Part shown: in pieces, positions 27,841 to 38,182 of the stretch
Position numbering within the stretch: position 1 is the first letter of the stretch
How the letters are laid out: the number at the start of each line of letters is the position of its first letter
Assembly (NCBI RefSeq): GCF_003182135.1
Contig: NZ_QGTL01000004.1
Span: 744,001-808,000 of the forward strand
Reading direction: 5' to 3'
Length of the DNA: 64,000 nucleotides
Source: Nocardia neocaledoniensis
Lineage (GTDB): Bacteria > Actinomycetota > Actinomycetes > Mycobacteriales > Mycobacteriaceae
Notes under the pieces: generated by a model
What the model was told of the DNA's origin: nothing
Database searches by the model: none
Seen by the model: only the letters and a program-made list of their open reading frames with translations
Program-made: the position numbers and the translations under genes

Positions 27841-28611
27841 ATGACCTGGTATGAGCAATTGGCCGTGCTCGTGGCCGGTGTCGCCGCGGGCGGCATCAAC
27901 ACGATCGTCGGCTCCGGCACCCTGATCACCTTCCCGGCGCTGCTCGCGTTCGGGCTGCCGCCGGTGACGGCGAACGTCTCCAACACGATCGGCCTGGTCC
28001 CCGGCTCGGTGAGCGGGGTGATCGGCTATCGGCGCGAACTGGAAGGCCAGCGGTCGCGACTGCTGCAGCTGGGCACCGCCTCGCTGCTCGGCGGCATCAC
28101 CGGCGCGATCCTGCTGCTCACCATGCCCGCCGAGGCCTTCAAGGCGATCGTGCCGGTCCTGATCATCGCCGCGCTGGTCCTGGTGGTGGTCCAGCCCCGG
28201 CTGGCGGCCTGGGTGAAGCGGCGCAGGGCCGACGGCGACGCGCCGGCGCCCGCGCACGGCGGGCCGATCCTGCTGGTCGCGGTGTTCGGCACCGGCATCT
28301 ACGGCGGCTACTTCGGCGCGGCCCAGGGCGTGCTGCTGCTGGGGCTGCTCGGGGTGTTCGTGCACGAGGACATCCAGCGGCTCAACGCCGTGAAGAACGT
28401 CCTCGCGCTGATCGTGAACGCGGTGTCGGCGGTGATCTTCATCGTCATCGCGGAGGTGAACTGGCAGGCCGTGGCGCTGATCGCGGTCGGCTCCATCATC
28501 GGTGGTCAGCTGGGTGCGCGGGTGGGCCGCAAGCTGCCGCCGAACGTGCTGCGCGCGGTGATCGTCATCGTCGGCACCATCGCCGTGATCAGGCTGCTCA
28601 CCACCGGCTGA
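27841..28611 (+). CDS. TauE/SafE (TSUP) family membrane transporter
   Basis: 256 residues, about eight membrane helices with the family N-terminal repeat AGGINTIVGSGTLITFPALL and C-terminal GTGIYGGYFGAAQGVLLL. Members export sulfite or sulfo-organic acids. ATG 27841 is preceded by AAAGGA at 27829 with a six-base spacer. Stands alone, divergent from leuA. Confidence 0.9.
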   Translation: MTWYEQLAVLVAGVAAGGINTIVGSGTLITFPALLAFGLPPVTANVSNTIGLVPGSVSGVIGYRRELEGQRSRLLQLGTASLLGGITGAILLLTMPAEAFKAIVPVLIIAALVLVVVQPRLAAWVKRRRADGDAPAPAHGGPILLVAVFGTGIYGGYFGAAQGVLLLGLLGVFVHEDIQRLNAVKNVLALIVNAVSAVIFIVIAEVNWQAVALIAVGSIIGGQLGARVGRKLPPNVLRAVIVIVGTIAVIRLLTTG

Positions 28612-28663
28612 TCCCCGCGGGCGACACCCGCCGTTGTGACGACCACCAAAGGCCGCTCCGTTG

Positions 28664-28694
28664 AACACCATTGGTGTTTCACACGGGGTATCCT
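28664..28694 (+). promoter_or_regulatory. Palindrome and -10-like element upstream of the GMC oxidase
   Basis: AACACC-ATT-GGTGTT at 28664-28678 precedes TATCCT at 28689-28694, which could be a -10 element 35 bases before GTG 28729. The placement suits a repressor. It does not match the KstR consensus I remember from steroid regulons. Confidence 0.35.
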
Positions 28695-28728
28695 GCGCTC
28701 GGCCATGCGTGATGAGGGAGGTGGCCTG

Positions 28729-30345
28729 GTGCACAGACGTGCCTTCTTCAAGGCGGCGGGACTGGCGACGATCGCCGGTGCCGTGGGAACGACGCTGACG
28801 ACCACGGCGGCCACGGCCGACCCGCGCGAGGCGATGTTCCGGACCTGGGTACCGGAGATCTTCGAGCCACTGCCCGACCCGCCCGCGCACACCCAGGCCA
28901 TCGTCATCGGGTCCGGTTTCGGCGCCGCGGTCACCGCGCTGCGCCTGGCCGAGGCCGGGATCGTCAACACCGTGCTCGAGCGCGGTTCGCGCTGGCCCAA
29001 CGACCCGTGGCGGGAGATCTTCACCGGCGACGACCTGCCCGACGGCCGCGGTTTCTGGCATCGCACCAGCTTCACCGGCGTCACCAAGGTGCCGATGAGT
29101 TTCGGCGCGTTCGGCGGCGTGCTCGACGTGACCGAGTACCCGGGCATCGACGTGTGGCGCGCGGCGGCCGTCGGCGGCGGCTCGGTGATCTTCACCGGCG
29201 CCATGGTCGCGCCGGAGCGCAGGCTGTTCGACCAGGTCTTCGGCGGTGTCGTCGACTACGGCGAGCTGGAACGCGTCTACTACCCGAAGGTGCGGCAGAT
29301 GCTGCGCCTGGACGCCATGCCCGCCGACATCTACCAGTCCGGGCCCTTCGCGCACTCGCGCGCATGGGACGAGCAGGTGCGCGCGGCCGGCTACCAGCCG
29401 CTGCCCAACGACTCGATCTTCACCTGGGACATCCTGCGCAGCGAACTGGCGGGCACCTCGCGCGCCTCGGCCACCGCCGCCCGCTCCAACCTGGGCAATT
29501 CCAACGGCGCCAAGTTCGACCTGAACCAGAACTACCTGCGCTACGCCAGGGACACCGGCAAGTCGCAGGTGTATCCCGGCCACCGCGTCGACAGCATCGC
29601 CCAGGACGCGGGCGGCAAGTTCGTGGTCACGGTGACGAAACTGGACCCGACCGGACAGGTCCTGGGCACTCGCACGCTCACCTGCGACAAGCTGTTCCTC
29701 GGCGCCGGATCCGTCGGCACCTCCGAGCTGCTGGTCCGCGCCCAGGCCACCGGCGCGCTGCCCCACCTCAACGAGCACATCGGCGACGGCTGGGGCACCA
29801 ACGGTGACGTGGTGCTTGCCCGCGGCGCGAGCGCAGTCTCCGGGCACGGCCAGGGCGTGCCGAGCGCCAGCCGCATCTTCGACGAGTCGGGCGTGCCGCT
29901 CACCCTGGAGAACTGGTACATCCCCGGCATCCCGTTCGAGACCGGCGCGCTGGCCTCGCTCGGCATGGTGCTCGACCCGACCAGGGCGCGCTTCGGCTAC
30001 GACACGGGCTCGGGCGGGGTCGGTCTGAGCTGGTCGGCGGCCGCGCAGAACGCCGTCGTCGACGCGGCGCGCGCGGTCGACCACCGGATCGCCGAACGCG
30101 CGGGCGCCCTCGCCGAATACAGCGCGCTCGGTTACGACGCGAACGCCCAGTTCACCGCGCATCCGCTCGGAGGCGCCGTGCTCGGCAAGGCCACCGACGC
30201 CTTCGGCCGCGTGCACGGACACCCCGGCCTGTACGTGATGGACGGCGCGGCGATTCCGGGCAGCACCGCGACCGTGAACCCCTCGCTGACCATCGCCGCG
30301 CTGGCCGAACGCAACATCGCCGCCATCGTGTCCGCCGGTCGCTGA
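28729..30345 (+). CDS. Cholesterol-oxidase-like GMC oxidoreductase, Tat-exported
   Basis: 538 residues. The N-terminus HRRAFFKAAGL is a twin-arginine signal. The FAD Rossmann motif is VIGSGFGAAVTALRLAEAG, VGGGSVIFTGAM follows, and the active-site pair typical of class I cholesterol oxidases is visible near the C-terminus (HPLGG and TVNPSLTIAAL). It probably oxidises a 3-beta-hydroxysteroid outside the membrane. GTG 28729 is preceded by GGGAGG with good spacing. No other steroid gene is adjacent, so the natural substrate is not certain. Confidence 0.88.
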   Translation: MHRRAFFKAAGLATIAGAVGTTLTTTAATADPREAMFRTWVPEIFEPLPDPPAHTQAIVIGSGFGAAVTALRLAEAGIVNTVLERGSRWPNDPWREIFTGDDLPDGRGFWHRTSFTGVTKVPMSFGAFGGVLDVTEYPGIDVWRAAAVGGGSVIFTGAMVAPERRLFDQVFGGVVDYGELERVYYPKVRQMLRLDAMPADIYQSGPFAHSRAWDEQVRAAGYQPLPNDSIFTWDILRSELAGTSRASATAARSNLGNSNGAKFDLNQNYLRYARDTGKSQVYPGHRVDSIAQDAGGKFVVTVTKLDPTGQVLGTRTLTCDKLFLGAGSVGTSELLVRAQATGALPHLNEHIGDGWGTNGDVVLARGASAVSGHGQGVPSASRIFDESGVPLTLENWYIPGIPFETGALASLGMVLDPTRARFGYDTGSGGVGLSWSAAAQNAVVDAARAVDHRIAERAGALAEYSALGYDANAQFTAHPLGGAVLGKATDAFGRVHGHPGLYVMDGAAIPGSTATVNPSLTIAALAERNIAAIVSAGR

Positions 30346-30434
30346 CACCGAACAAGATCACGCCGATCTGCCCGGCGAGCGCCGGTCAGGCCGTTACCCT
30401 CGGTGCGACGACGGCGTTCGAAGGGAGCATGCAC

Positions 30435-31268
30435 GTGGCCTCACCGGGCATCGAGCGGGTCGAGGCACTGCCGGACGTGCGCTCCAAGACGCCGTCGCTG
30501 CGCACCGATCTGCTGATGCTGGTCCTGGCGATCATCTCGGTGGTGCTGGTCGTGTGGATCACCTTCTTCCCGGTGTCGGGGAAGACCTACCACGCGATCG
30601 TGATCGTCGACTGGACGATCTGCGGCATCTTCCTGATCGAGTTCCTGTGGCGCTGGCGGCGCGCGGGCTGGCCGTGGACCTTCCCGTTCGTCTACTGGTA
30701 CGAAGTGCTCGGCATGATCCCGGTGACCAGCCCGATCTTCCGCGGCTTCCGGCTGTTCCGGATCGTGGTCATCCTGATCCGGCTGGGGCGGGTGGCCGAT
30801 CGCGCGCTGGGGGAGCGGGTCACCGCGACGCTGGTGAACCGGTTCGTCGGCACCATCGTCGACGTGATCAAGCGGCCGATGACGGTCGCGATCCTCGACG
30901 AGGTCTCCAAGGTGCTGCGCGCCGGGCACTACACCAAGAACATCGCCGCGGCGCTGGAGGAGAACCACGCCGAGGTCGACCAGATGATCGTCGACCTGAT
31001 CAAGAACGATCCGCAGACCGGCAAGCTGCGCTACGTGCCGTTCCACGACGAGATCATCAGGCTGATCTCGGCGACCGTGTACCGGCTGCTGCGCGAGCTG
31101 CTCGACGATCCGCGCACCGACGAGCTGGTCGCGGACATGCTCAGGGAGAACCTGGACCAGATCAACGAGGCGGTCCGCCTCGGCATCAAGGTGCCGCCCT
31201 CGCACCGAGGGGCGACGCCCGCCGAGCACGGCGTGCGCCACCACCTCAGTCAGATCAAGCGTGCCTGA
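30435..31268 (+). CDS. Voltage-sensor-like four-helix membrane protein, no pore domain visible
   Basis: 277 residues. Four hydrophobic segments lie at about 25-47, 52-73, 79-97 and 102-115; the fourth carries spaced arginines (RGFRLFRIVVILIRLGR) like an S4 voltage sensor. There is no following pore loop or S5-S6 pair; instead about 150 residues of soluble, mostly helical sequence follow. GTG 30435 is preferred because AGGGAG lies seven bases upstream; ATG 30429 is nearly on top of it. Could be a proton-channel-like or sensor protein. Overlaps the convergent ltrA gene by 14 bases. Confidence 0.7.
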   Translation: MASPGIERVEALPDVRSKTPSLRTDLLMLVLAIISVVLVVWITFFPVSGKTYHAIVIVDWTICGIFLIEFLWRWRRAGWPWTFPFVYWYEVLGMIPVTSPIFRGFRLFRIVVILIRLGRVADRALGERVTATLVNRFVGTIVDVIKRPMTVAILDEVSKVLRAGHYTKNIAAALEENHAEVDQMIVDLIKNDPQTGKLRYVPFHDEIIRLISATVYRLLRELLDDPRTDELVADMLRENLDQINEAVRLGIKVPPSHRGATPAEHGVRHHLSQIKRA

Positions 31269-32457
31269 TCTCGTCGCGCGGCGTCGCGTAGCGCACGGTC
31301 TCGAAGACCACCAGCGCCGCGAGTACCGCGCAGAGCAGGGCGAGCGAGGCGAGCGCGGGCAGCTGTGACGCCAGCGGGGCGAGCACGACCAGCAGCACCG
31401 CGGTGACCACCCGCCCGATCGACACCTCCTTCACGGCGTAGTACTTCGCCGCGACCACGCCGAGCAGGAAGAGTGCCGGTCCGCCGTACAGCGCGCCGAG
31501 CGGGATGCCGTAGAGCGCGTCGGTGAGCGTGTGGTGCGAGGAATCGCCCACGTAGTACAGCACTTTCTTGAGCCCGAGCGAGAGCGCGATGACGCCGGCG
31601 ATCATCGGGAAGTGCCCGTAGGTGTAGCTGTTCTGGGCGATCTTGATCTGGTGCGCGCCCCTGGCGTGGGCGAAGGCGTGCTCGATCGAGATGGCCGCGA
31701 CGTCGAAGTAGAGCCACCACAGCAGACCCGAGACGGCGAGGCCGAGCATCGAGCCGAGCACGATGGGCCAGGAGACCGGCAGTCCGGCGACGCCGATGCC
31801 GATCGAGACGATGGATTCGCCCAGCGCCACGATGACGATCAGGCCGTAGCGCTCGGCGAAGTGCTTGGCCGAGTTGATCCGCCAGTCGGTGCCCGCCGCC
31901 CAGGTCCAGACCATGTCGCCGACGATGGCCGCGAGCCACAGCGCGATCTGGACGATGCCCTCGGTCATCGCCGCGATCACCAGCAGCGTGGTGCCGAAGG
32001 TGATCGAGCCGAGCGCCCAGCGCAGCAGCTGCCCGCGCAGCTGCGGGTCCTCGGCGCTGATCACCCAGAAGATGCCCACGTGCACCAGCCGGACCACCAG
32101 GTACGCGATCGCGAAGACCAGCGGCCCGAACCAGCCGCCCGGCATGTCGCTGAAGGCCTCGGGGATGGTGAGCGCCGCGATGAACGCGCCGCCCATGGCG
32201 ACGAACATCGCCACCCTGGTGATGCCCTCGTCGGCCTTGACGACATTGCCGAGCCAGGAATAGGCGATCCACAGCCACCACATCAGCGCCAGGACCAGCC
32301 CGGCCCGCAGCAGGTTCGCGGCGGTGGGATCGTCGGCGGCCAGCGCGGTGACCATGGTGAACGCGAACACGATCACGAGGTCGAAGAACAGTTCGAGCTG
32401 GGTCACCGTGGCGCCCTCTGACACCGTTTGGAACCGAACCCGTCGAGTACCGATCAT
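31255..32457 (-). CDS. Low temperature requirement protein A (LtrA) family membrane protein
   Basis: 400 residues, about twelve membrane helices. The N-terminus TQLELFFDLVIVFAF and the central AERYGLIVIVALGESIVSIG are hallmarks of the LtrA family. The role is unknown; the family is named from a Listeria cold-sensitive mutant. Convergent with the voltage-sensor-like gene with a 14-base overlap of the 3' ends. Confidence 0.9.
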   Translation of the reverse strand: MIGTRRVRFQTVSEGATVTQLELFFDLVIVFAFTMVTALAADDPTAANLLRAGLVLALMWWLWIAYSWLGNVVKADEGITRVAMFVAMGGAFIAALTIPEAFSDMPGGWFGPLVFAIAYLVVRLVHVGIFWVISAEDPQLRGQLLRWALGSITFGTTLLVIAAMTEGIVQIALWLAAIVGDMVWTWAAGTDWRINSAKHFAERYGLIVIVALGESIVSIGIGVAGLPVSWPIVLGSMLGLAVSGLLWWLYFDVAAISIEHAFAHARGAHQIKIAQNSYTYGHFPMIAGVIALSLGLKKVLYYVGDSSHHTLTDALYGIPLGALYGGPALFLLGVVAAKYYAVKEVSIGRVVTAVLLVVLAPLASQLPALASLALLCAVLAALVVFETVRYATPRDEIRHA

Positions 32458-32501
32458 GCGCTCATCGTCGCACTGCGACGGCGGGTACGCGCGGAAAGAA
32501 A

Positions 32502-32960
32502 TCAGCCGACGGCGTAGCCCTCGACCTCGGGGTACCGCTCGGCGAAGTCGATGAAGTTCGCGACGGCCTCGTCGTACTGCTTGCGCAGGGTGCGGTTGAA
32601 CAGGATGCCCGGGACCGGCAGCGGGTACTTGAGCTCGACGTGCAGGTCGATCTCGGTGCCCTCCGGGGTCTCGAACAGGTCGAACGAGCCGCCGCCCTTG
32701 GAACCGCGGCTGCTGTCGACGACCTCCCAGGAGACCCGGTTGGGCTCCCAGGAGTATTCGAGGACCTGCGAATCGGAGTCGCCCATGAAGTGCGCGGTGA
32801 CGAAGACCCGGCGCGGCCTGCGGTCGGCGTCGAGAGGACCCATGCGGACATCGCTGTAGGACGGCGACCAGTCCGCTAGCCGATCGACCGCGAGCAGGGC
32901 TTCCATGACTTGGTCCACGCTGGCATCAACGGTGAATCGGATGTCGGTCTTCGCGCGCAT
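32502..32960 (-). CDS. SRPBCC (START-like) family protein
   Basis: 152 residues of the polyketide-cyclase/START fold: N-terminal FTVDASVDQVMEALLAVDRLADWSP, then beta strands, and a C-terminal helix YDEAVANFIDFAERYPEV. These proteins hold a hydrophobic ligand in a cavity. GGAGG lies nine bases before ATG 32960. It precedes, on the same strand, nothing closely spaced; TetR gene upstream is 100 bases away. Confidence 0.85.
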   Translation of the reverse strand: MRAKTDIRFTVDASVDQVMEALLAVDRLADWSPSYSDVRMGPLDADRRPRRVFVTAHFMGDSDSQVLEYSWEPNRVSWEVVDSSRGSKGGGSFDLFETPEGTEIDLHVELKYPLPVPGILFNRTLRKQYDEAVANFIDFAERYPEVEGYAVG

Positions 32961-33059
32961 CTTGTCTATCCTCCGAAACCCCCGCTGTCTTTCGCGCCCG
33001 ATTGTGCACAGCTGTACCAGTGATCGTCAACACGTCTATGGTCTGGACAAATGACCGTG

Positions 33060-33632
33060 TCAGCTGCGTATGGCCCTTTCGACGGCGGTTTCGATCAGCT
33101 CCATGCTCTGTTGCTCGGTGAACAGGGTTGGCAGCGTGAGGTGTTCGACGACGAGCCAGTTCAGGGCCAGGTACAGCAGGATGACCGTCGACTCGTCGCC
33201 GGGCTGGCCGGACGCCAGGTGGTTGCGGATGTTGAAGTCGAGGTCCGCCCGTACCCGTTCGGTGAGAACTTTGCGAAGTTCCGGGCGACGGGTCGCTTCC
33301 AGGCGCAATTCGAGCAGCGCGAGGTAGGCGGTGCGGTGTGATTCGAGCCTGCCGACGACCTCCTTCATCAGCGCGGTGATGTTCTCGACCGTCTTGGGTC
33401 CCTGATCGACCAGCGCCATGGTCTCGGCGGTCGGCTCGATCACCTCGTAGAAGCGGGTGCCCGCCTGGGTGAGCATGTCGTCGCGGTTGGCGAAGTAGTT
33501 GGAGGCGGTGCCGAGGGGCACGCCCGCCTTCTTGTCCACGGCACGGAAGGTGAGGCCGCGGGCGCCGTCGTCGGCGAGGACCTCGATGGCCGCGTCGAGC
33601 AGGGCTTGTCGTCGTTCGGGGTTAGTTCGCAC
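33060..33632 (-). CDS. TetR family transcriptional regulator
   Basis: 190 residues. HTH at about 5-50 (RRQALLDAAIEVLADDGARG and GVPLGTASNYFANRDDML), C-terminal helical ligand domain. The start is GTG 33632. Divergent from the DHFR-fold reductase, with a perfect palindrome between them (GTAGTACTAC), so autorepression and control of that gene are likely. Ligand unknown. Confidence 0.93.
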   Translation of the reverse strand: MRTNPERRQALLDAAIEVLADDGARGLTFRAVDKKAGVPLGTASNYFANRDDMLTQAGTRFYEVIEPTAETMALVDQGPKTVENITALMKEVVGRLESHRTAYLALLELRLEATRRPELRKVLTERVRADLDFNIRNHLASGQPGDESTVILLYLALNWLVVEHLTLPTLFTEQQSMELIETAVERAIRS

Positions 33633-33662
33633 TTGACACCACTCCGTCTGTAGTACTACGGT
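33633..33662 (+). promoter_or_regulatory. Promoter with operator palindrome, TetR/DHFR-fold divergent region
   Basis: TTGACA at 33633-33638 and TACGGT at 33657-33662 are 18 bases apart, forming a promoter toward the reductase gene. The 10-base perfect palindrome GTAGTACTAC at 33650-33659 overlaps the -10 element. This suits a TetR operator. Confidence 0.55.
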
Positions 33663-33705
33663 TCAAATCACTACGAACAGAGTACAACAACTGAGGCGGT
33701 ACCCC

Positions 33706-34278
33706 ATGCGAAAGCTCGTCTACTACATCGGCGTCTCCCTCGACGGCTACATCGCTGGTCCAGGCGGGGAGGTCGACTTCTATCCGACGCCGCCGGAGTA
33801 CATGGAATGGATGATGGAGGAGTTCCCCGACTCCATCCCGACCCACCTGCGGGCCCATTTCGGCATGGACCCCGAGCTGCCGGCCAAGCGGTGGGACACC
33901 GTCCTGATGGGGCGCGGCACCTACCTCCTGCCGGAGGGACACGTCGAAAGCCCGTTCGCGCACCTGAAGCAGTACGTGGTCTCGTCCTCGCTGGATCAGG
34001 CCGACCATCCCGGCGTCGAGATCTTCGCGGGCGACCCCGGCGAGCTCGTCCGCGAGCTCAAGGCCGCGGAGGGCGCCGACATCTGGTTGTGCGGCGGCGG
34101 GAACCTGGCCGGCCAGCTCCTCGACGAGATCGACGAGATGGTCGTCAAGAGCTATCCGGTCGTCGCGGGCTCCGGCGTCGCGGCGTTCACCGGTGTCTTC
34201 AAACCGACAAACTTCCGTCCCGTGCGGCGCAAGGAATTCGGCAACGGAGCCCTGGTCACCTGGTTCGAACGGGCCTGA
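33706..34278 (+). CDS. Dihydrofolate-reductase-fold (RibD C-terminal) family protein
   Basis: 190 residues. N-terminal KLVYYIGVSLDGYIAGPGGEVDF and central VLMGRGTYLLPEG are typical of the RibD C-terminal/DHFR-like oxidoreductases, NADPH-dependent enzymes of mixed or unknown substrate. Divergent from a TetR regulator that probably controls it. Ends before a pair of hairpins that may terminate it. Confidence 0.88.
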   Translation: MRKLVYYIGVSLDGYIAGPGGEVDFYPTPPEYMEWMMEEFPDSIPTHLRAHFGMDPELPAKRWDTVLMGRGTYLLPEGHVESPFAHLKQYVVSSSLDQADHPGVEIFAGDPGELVRELKAAEGADIWLCGGGNLAGQLLDEIDEMVVKSYPVVAGSGVAAFTGVFKPTNFRPVRRKEFGNGALVTWFERA

Positions 34279-34291
34279 ATCCCGTGGTCAT

Positions 34292-34327
34292 CGACAGGTG
34301 ACAAGCCTGTGTCGTTTTCCACAGGCT
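34292..34327 (+). terminator. Overlapping hairpins downstream of the DHFR-fold gene
   Basis: CGACAGG (34292-34298) pairs with CCTGTGTCG (34306-34314, two-base bulge) and is followed by TTTT, a terminator shape. AGCCTGTG (34304-34311) pairs with CACAGGCT (34320-34327). The two share bases and exclude each other. Located between the DHFR-fold gene and ask; probably a terminator, but attenuation of ask cannot be excluded. Confidence 0.45.
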
Positions 34328-34415
34328 GGGGAGGTAGCGGGGAAACCGGTGGACTCGGGCCGGTACTCTTGGTCGCTGATACCAAGCCTTGCTGTCGATC
34401 GTGAAGGACCTAGCC

Positions 34416-36719
<2,304 letters not shown>

Positions 36720-36806
36720 GTGTCGCCGTACGACGGGCCGGGCCGCGAGGCTCCGGCCCGTCGTCGCGTTTGACCGCCGTGCGCGCGGTGCGGATCATGG
36801 GGTTTC

Positions 36807-37232
36807 ATGACTCCGGTTCAACTGGTCGAACAGCTGCTCGCCGTCGTCCCCACCCGGGACGCGGCCGCCTTCACCGCCTTCTTCGCCGACGACGCGGCCT
36901 TCGAACTGCCCTTCGGGCCGGGCGGCGCGCCGGTGCGGATCGAGGGCAGGGAGGCCATCCGGGCGGCCCTGGCGCAGGGCTGGTCGGCCACCTCGGCGGT
37001 GCAGGTGCACGCCATCCACCCGCGGATCTACGCCACCGACGATCCGGAGGTCGTGATCGTGGAGAACGAGGTGGAGGTGACCCGTCCGGGGCAGGAACGC
37101 ACGCGAGTCCGGTCCGCCGTCAACGTGATCCACGTGCGCGACGGCGAGGTCGTGCTGTTCCGCGACTACCTCGACCCGGCGCCCATGGCCGCCGCCGCGG
37201 CCCGTGCCGGTCACGGCTCGGTAAACGGTTAG
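36807..37232 (+). CDS. NTF2-like (SnoaL) domain protein
   Basis: 141 residues of the NTF2-like alpha+beta barrel (VEQLLAVVPTRDAAAFTAFFADDAAFELPFG then INVIHVRDGEVVLFRDYLDP). Such small proteins are isomerases, cyclases or ligand binders; nothing shows which. 87 bases after asd, same strand. Confidence 0.82.
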   Translation: MTPVQLVEQLLAVVPTRDAAAFTAFFADDAAFELPFGPGGAPVRIEGREAIRAALAQGWSATSAVQVHAIHPRIYATDDPEVVIVENEVEVTRPGQERTRVRSAVNVIHVRDGEVVLFRDYLDPAPMAAAAARAGHGSVNG

Positions 37233-37264
37233 CCGGGGGCGGGAGCTGCTGTTAGTTTTGCCGG

Positions 37265-38182
37265 ATGGCGCAACCGCATCCGCACGTATTCCTCGGTGAC
37301 AAGCTCGTTCCCGCTGCTCAGGCGACCGTCGGCATCGCCACCTCGGCGGTGCTCTACGGGCTCAGTGTCTACACGGTGTTTCCCGTGCGGGTCGCCGACG
37401 GTGCGCGCAGCGCGTTCCGGCTGGCCGACCATTTCCGGCGGCTCGAGGAGTCCTGCAAGATCATCGGGATCGACCGGTTCGCCCAGGAGTGGGACTACGC
37501 GCGCTTCCAGGAGGCGGTGGTCGACCTCGTCGAGGCGAACGATCCGGCCGACGACGTCTTCGTGCGCGTGAGTGTGCATGTGGTGGAGTCGATTCCGGGC
37601 ACGCGGGTGCGCGGGTGCGCCATCGAGGTGAGCATGTTCGTCTACGACGCGGTACCGATCGTGCCGCAGGACGGCATGCGGCTGAAGTCGAGCCCGTGGC
37701 GCCGGATCCCCGACAACGCCATCCCCTCGCGCGCGAAAGTCAACGGCGCGTACGTGAACTCGGTGCTGGCGAAGCAGGACGCCATCGACAGCGGCTACGA
37801 CGACTGCATCTTCCTCGATGCCAACGGCCACGTCTGCGAACTGTCCGCGGCCAACATCTTCCTGGTCCGCGGCGGCACCCTGATCACCCCCGATGTCTCC
37901 TGCGACATCCTCGACGGCATCAACCGGCGCACCGTGCTCACCCTCGCCCGCGAGGAGGGCATCCCGGTGCAGGAGCGCACCGTCGATCTGACCGAGCTCT
38001 ACATCGCCGACGAGGTGTTCGTCACCGGCACCTCGGCGGGCGCCGCGCCGGTGTTCGAGGTCGACGGACGCACGGTCGGCGCGGGCGTCGTCGGCCCGGT
38101 CACCACCACCCTGCGCAAACGGCACGCCGACGCCCTGCGCGGCGACACCGACCACGGCTGGACGACCACGCTGGACCGCTAG
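37265..38182 (+). CDS. Class IV aminotransferase (branched-chain aminotransferase-like)
   Basis: 305 residues, PLP fold type IV. The cofactor lysine is K158 (SRAKVNGAYVNSVLAK). Other signs are TSAVLYGLSVYTVFP near the start, and LSAANIFLVRGG and GINRRTVLTLARE later. It resembles IlvE/BCAT and D-amino-acid/4-amino-4-deoxychorismate enzymes. Given leuA and the aspartate genes nearby, branched-chain transamination is the best guess. Overlaps the convergent serine hydrolase by four bases. Confidence 0.85.
   Translation: MAQPHPHVFLGDKLVPAAQATVGIATSAVLYGLSVYTVFPVRVADGARSAFRLADHFRRLEESCKIIGIDRFAQEWDYARFQEAVVDLVEANDPADDVFVRVSVHVVESIPGTRVRGCAIEVSMFVYDAVPIVPQDGMRLKSSPWRRIPDNAIPSRAKVNGAYVNSVLAKQDAIDSGYDDCIFLDANGHVCELSAANIFLVRGGTLITPDVSCDILDGINRRTVLTLAREEGIPVQERTVDLTELYIADEVFVTGTSAGAAPVFEVDGRTVGAGVVGPVTTTLRKRHADALRGDTDHGWTTTLDR

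Noticed and set aside
27709..30348. 879-codon antisense open frame across the TSUP and GMC genes
   Set aside because: Covers two well-supported plus-strand genes and their promoter; composition typical of a shadow frame.
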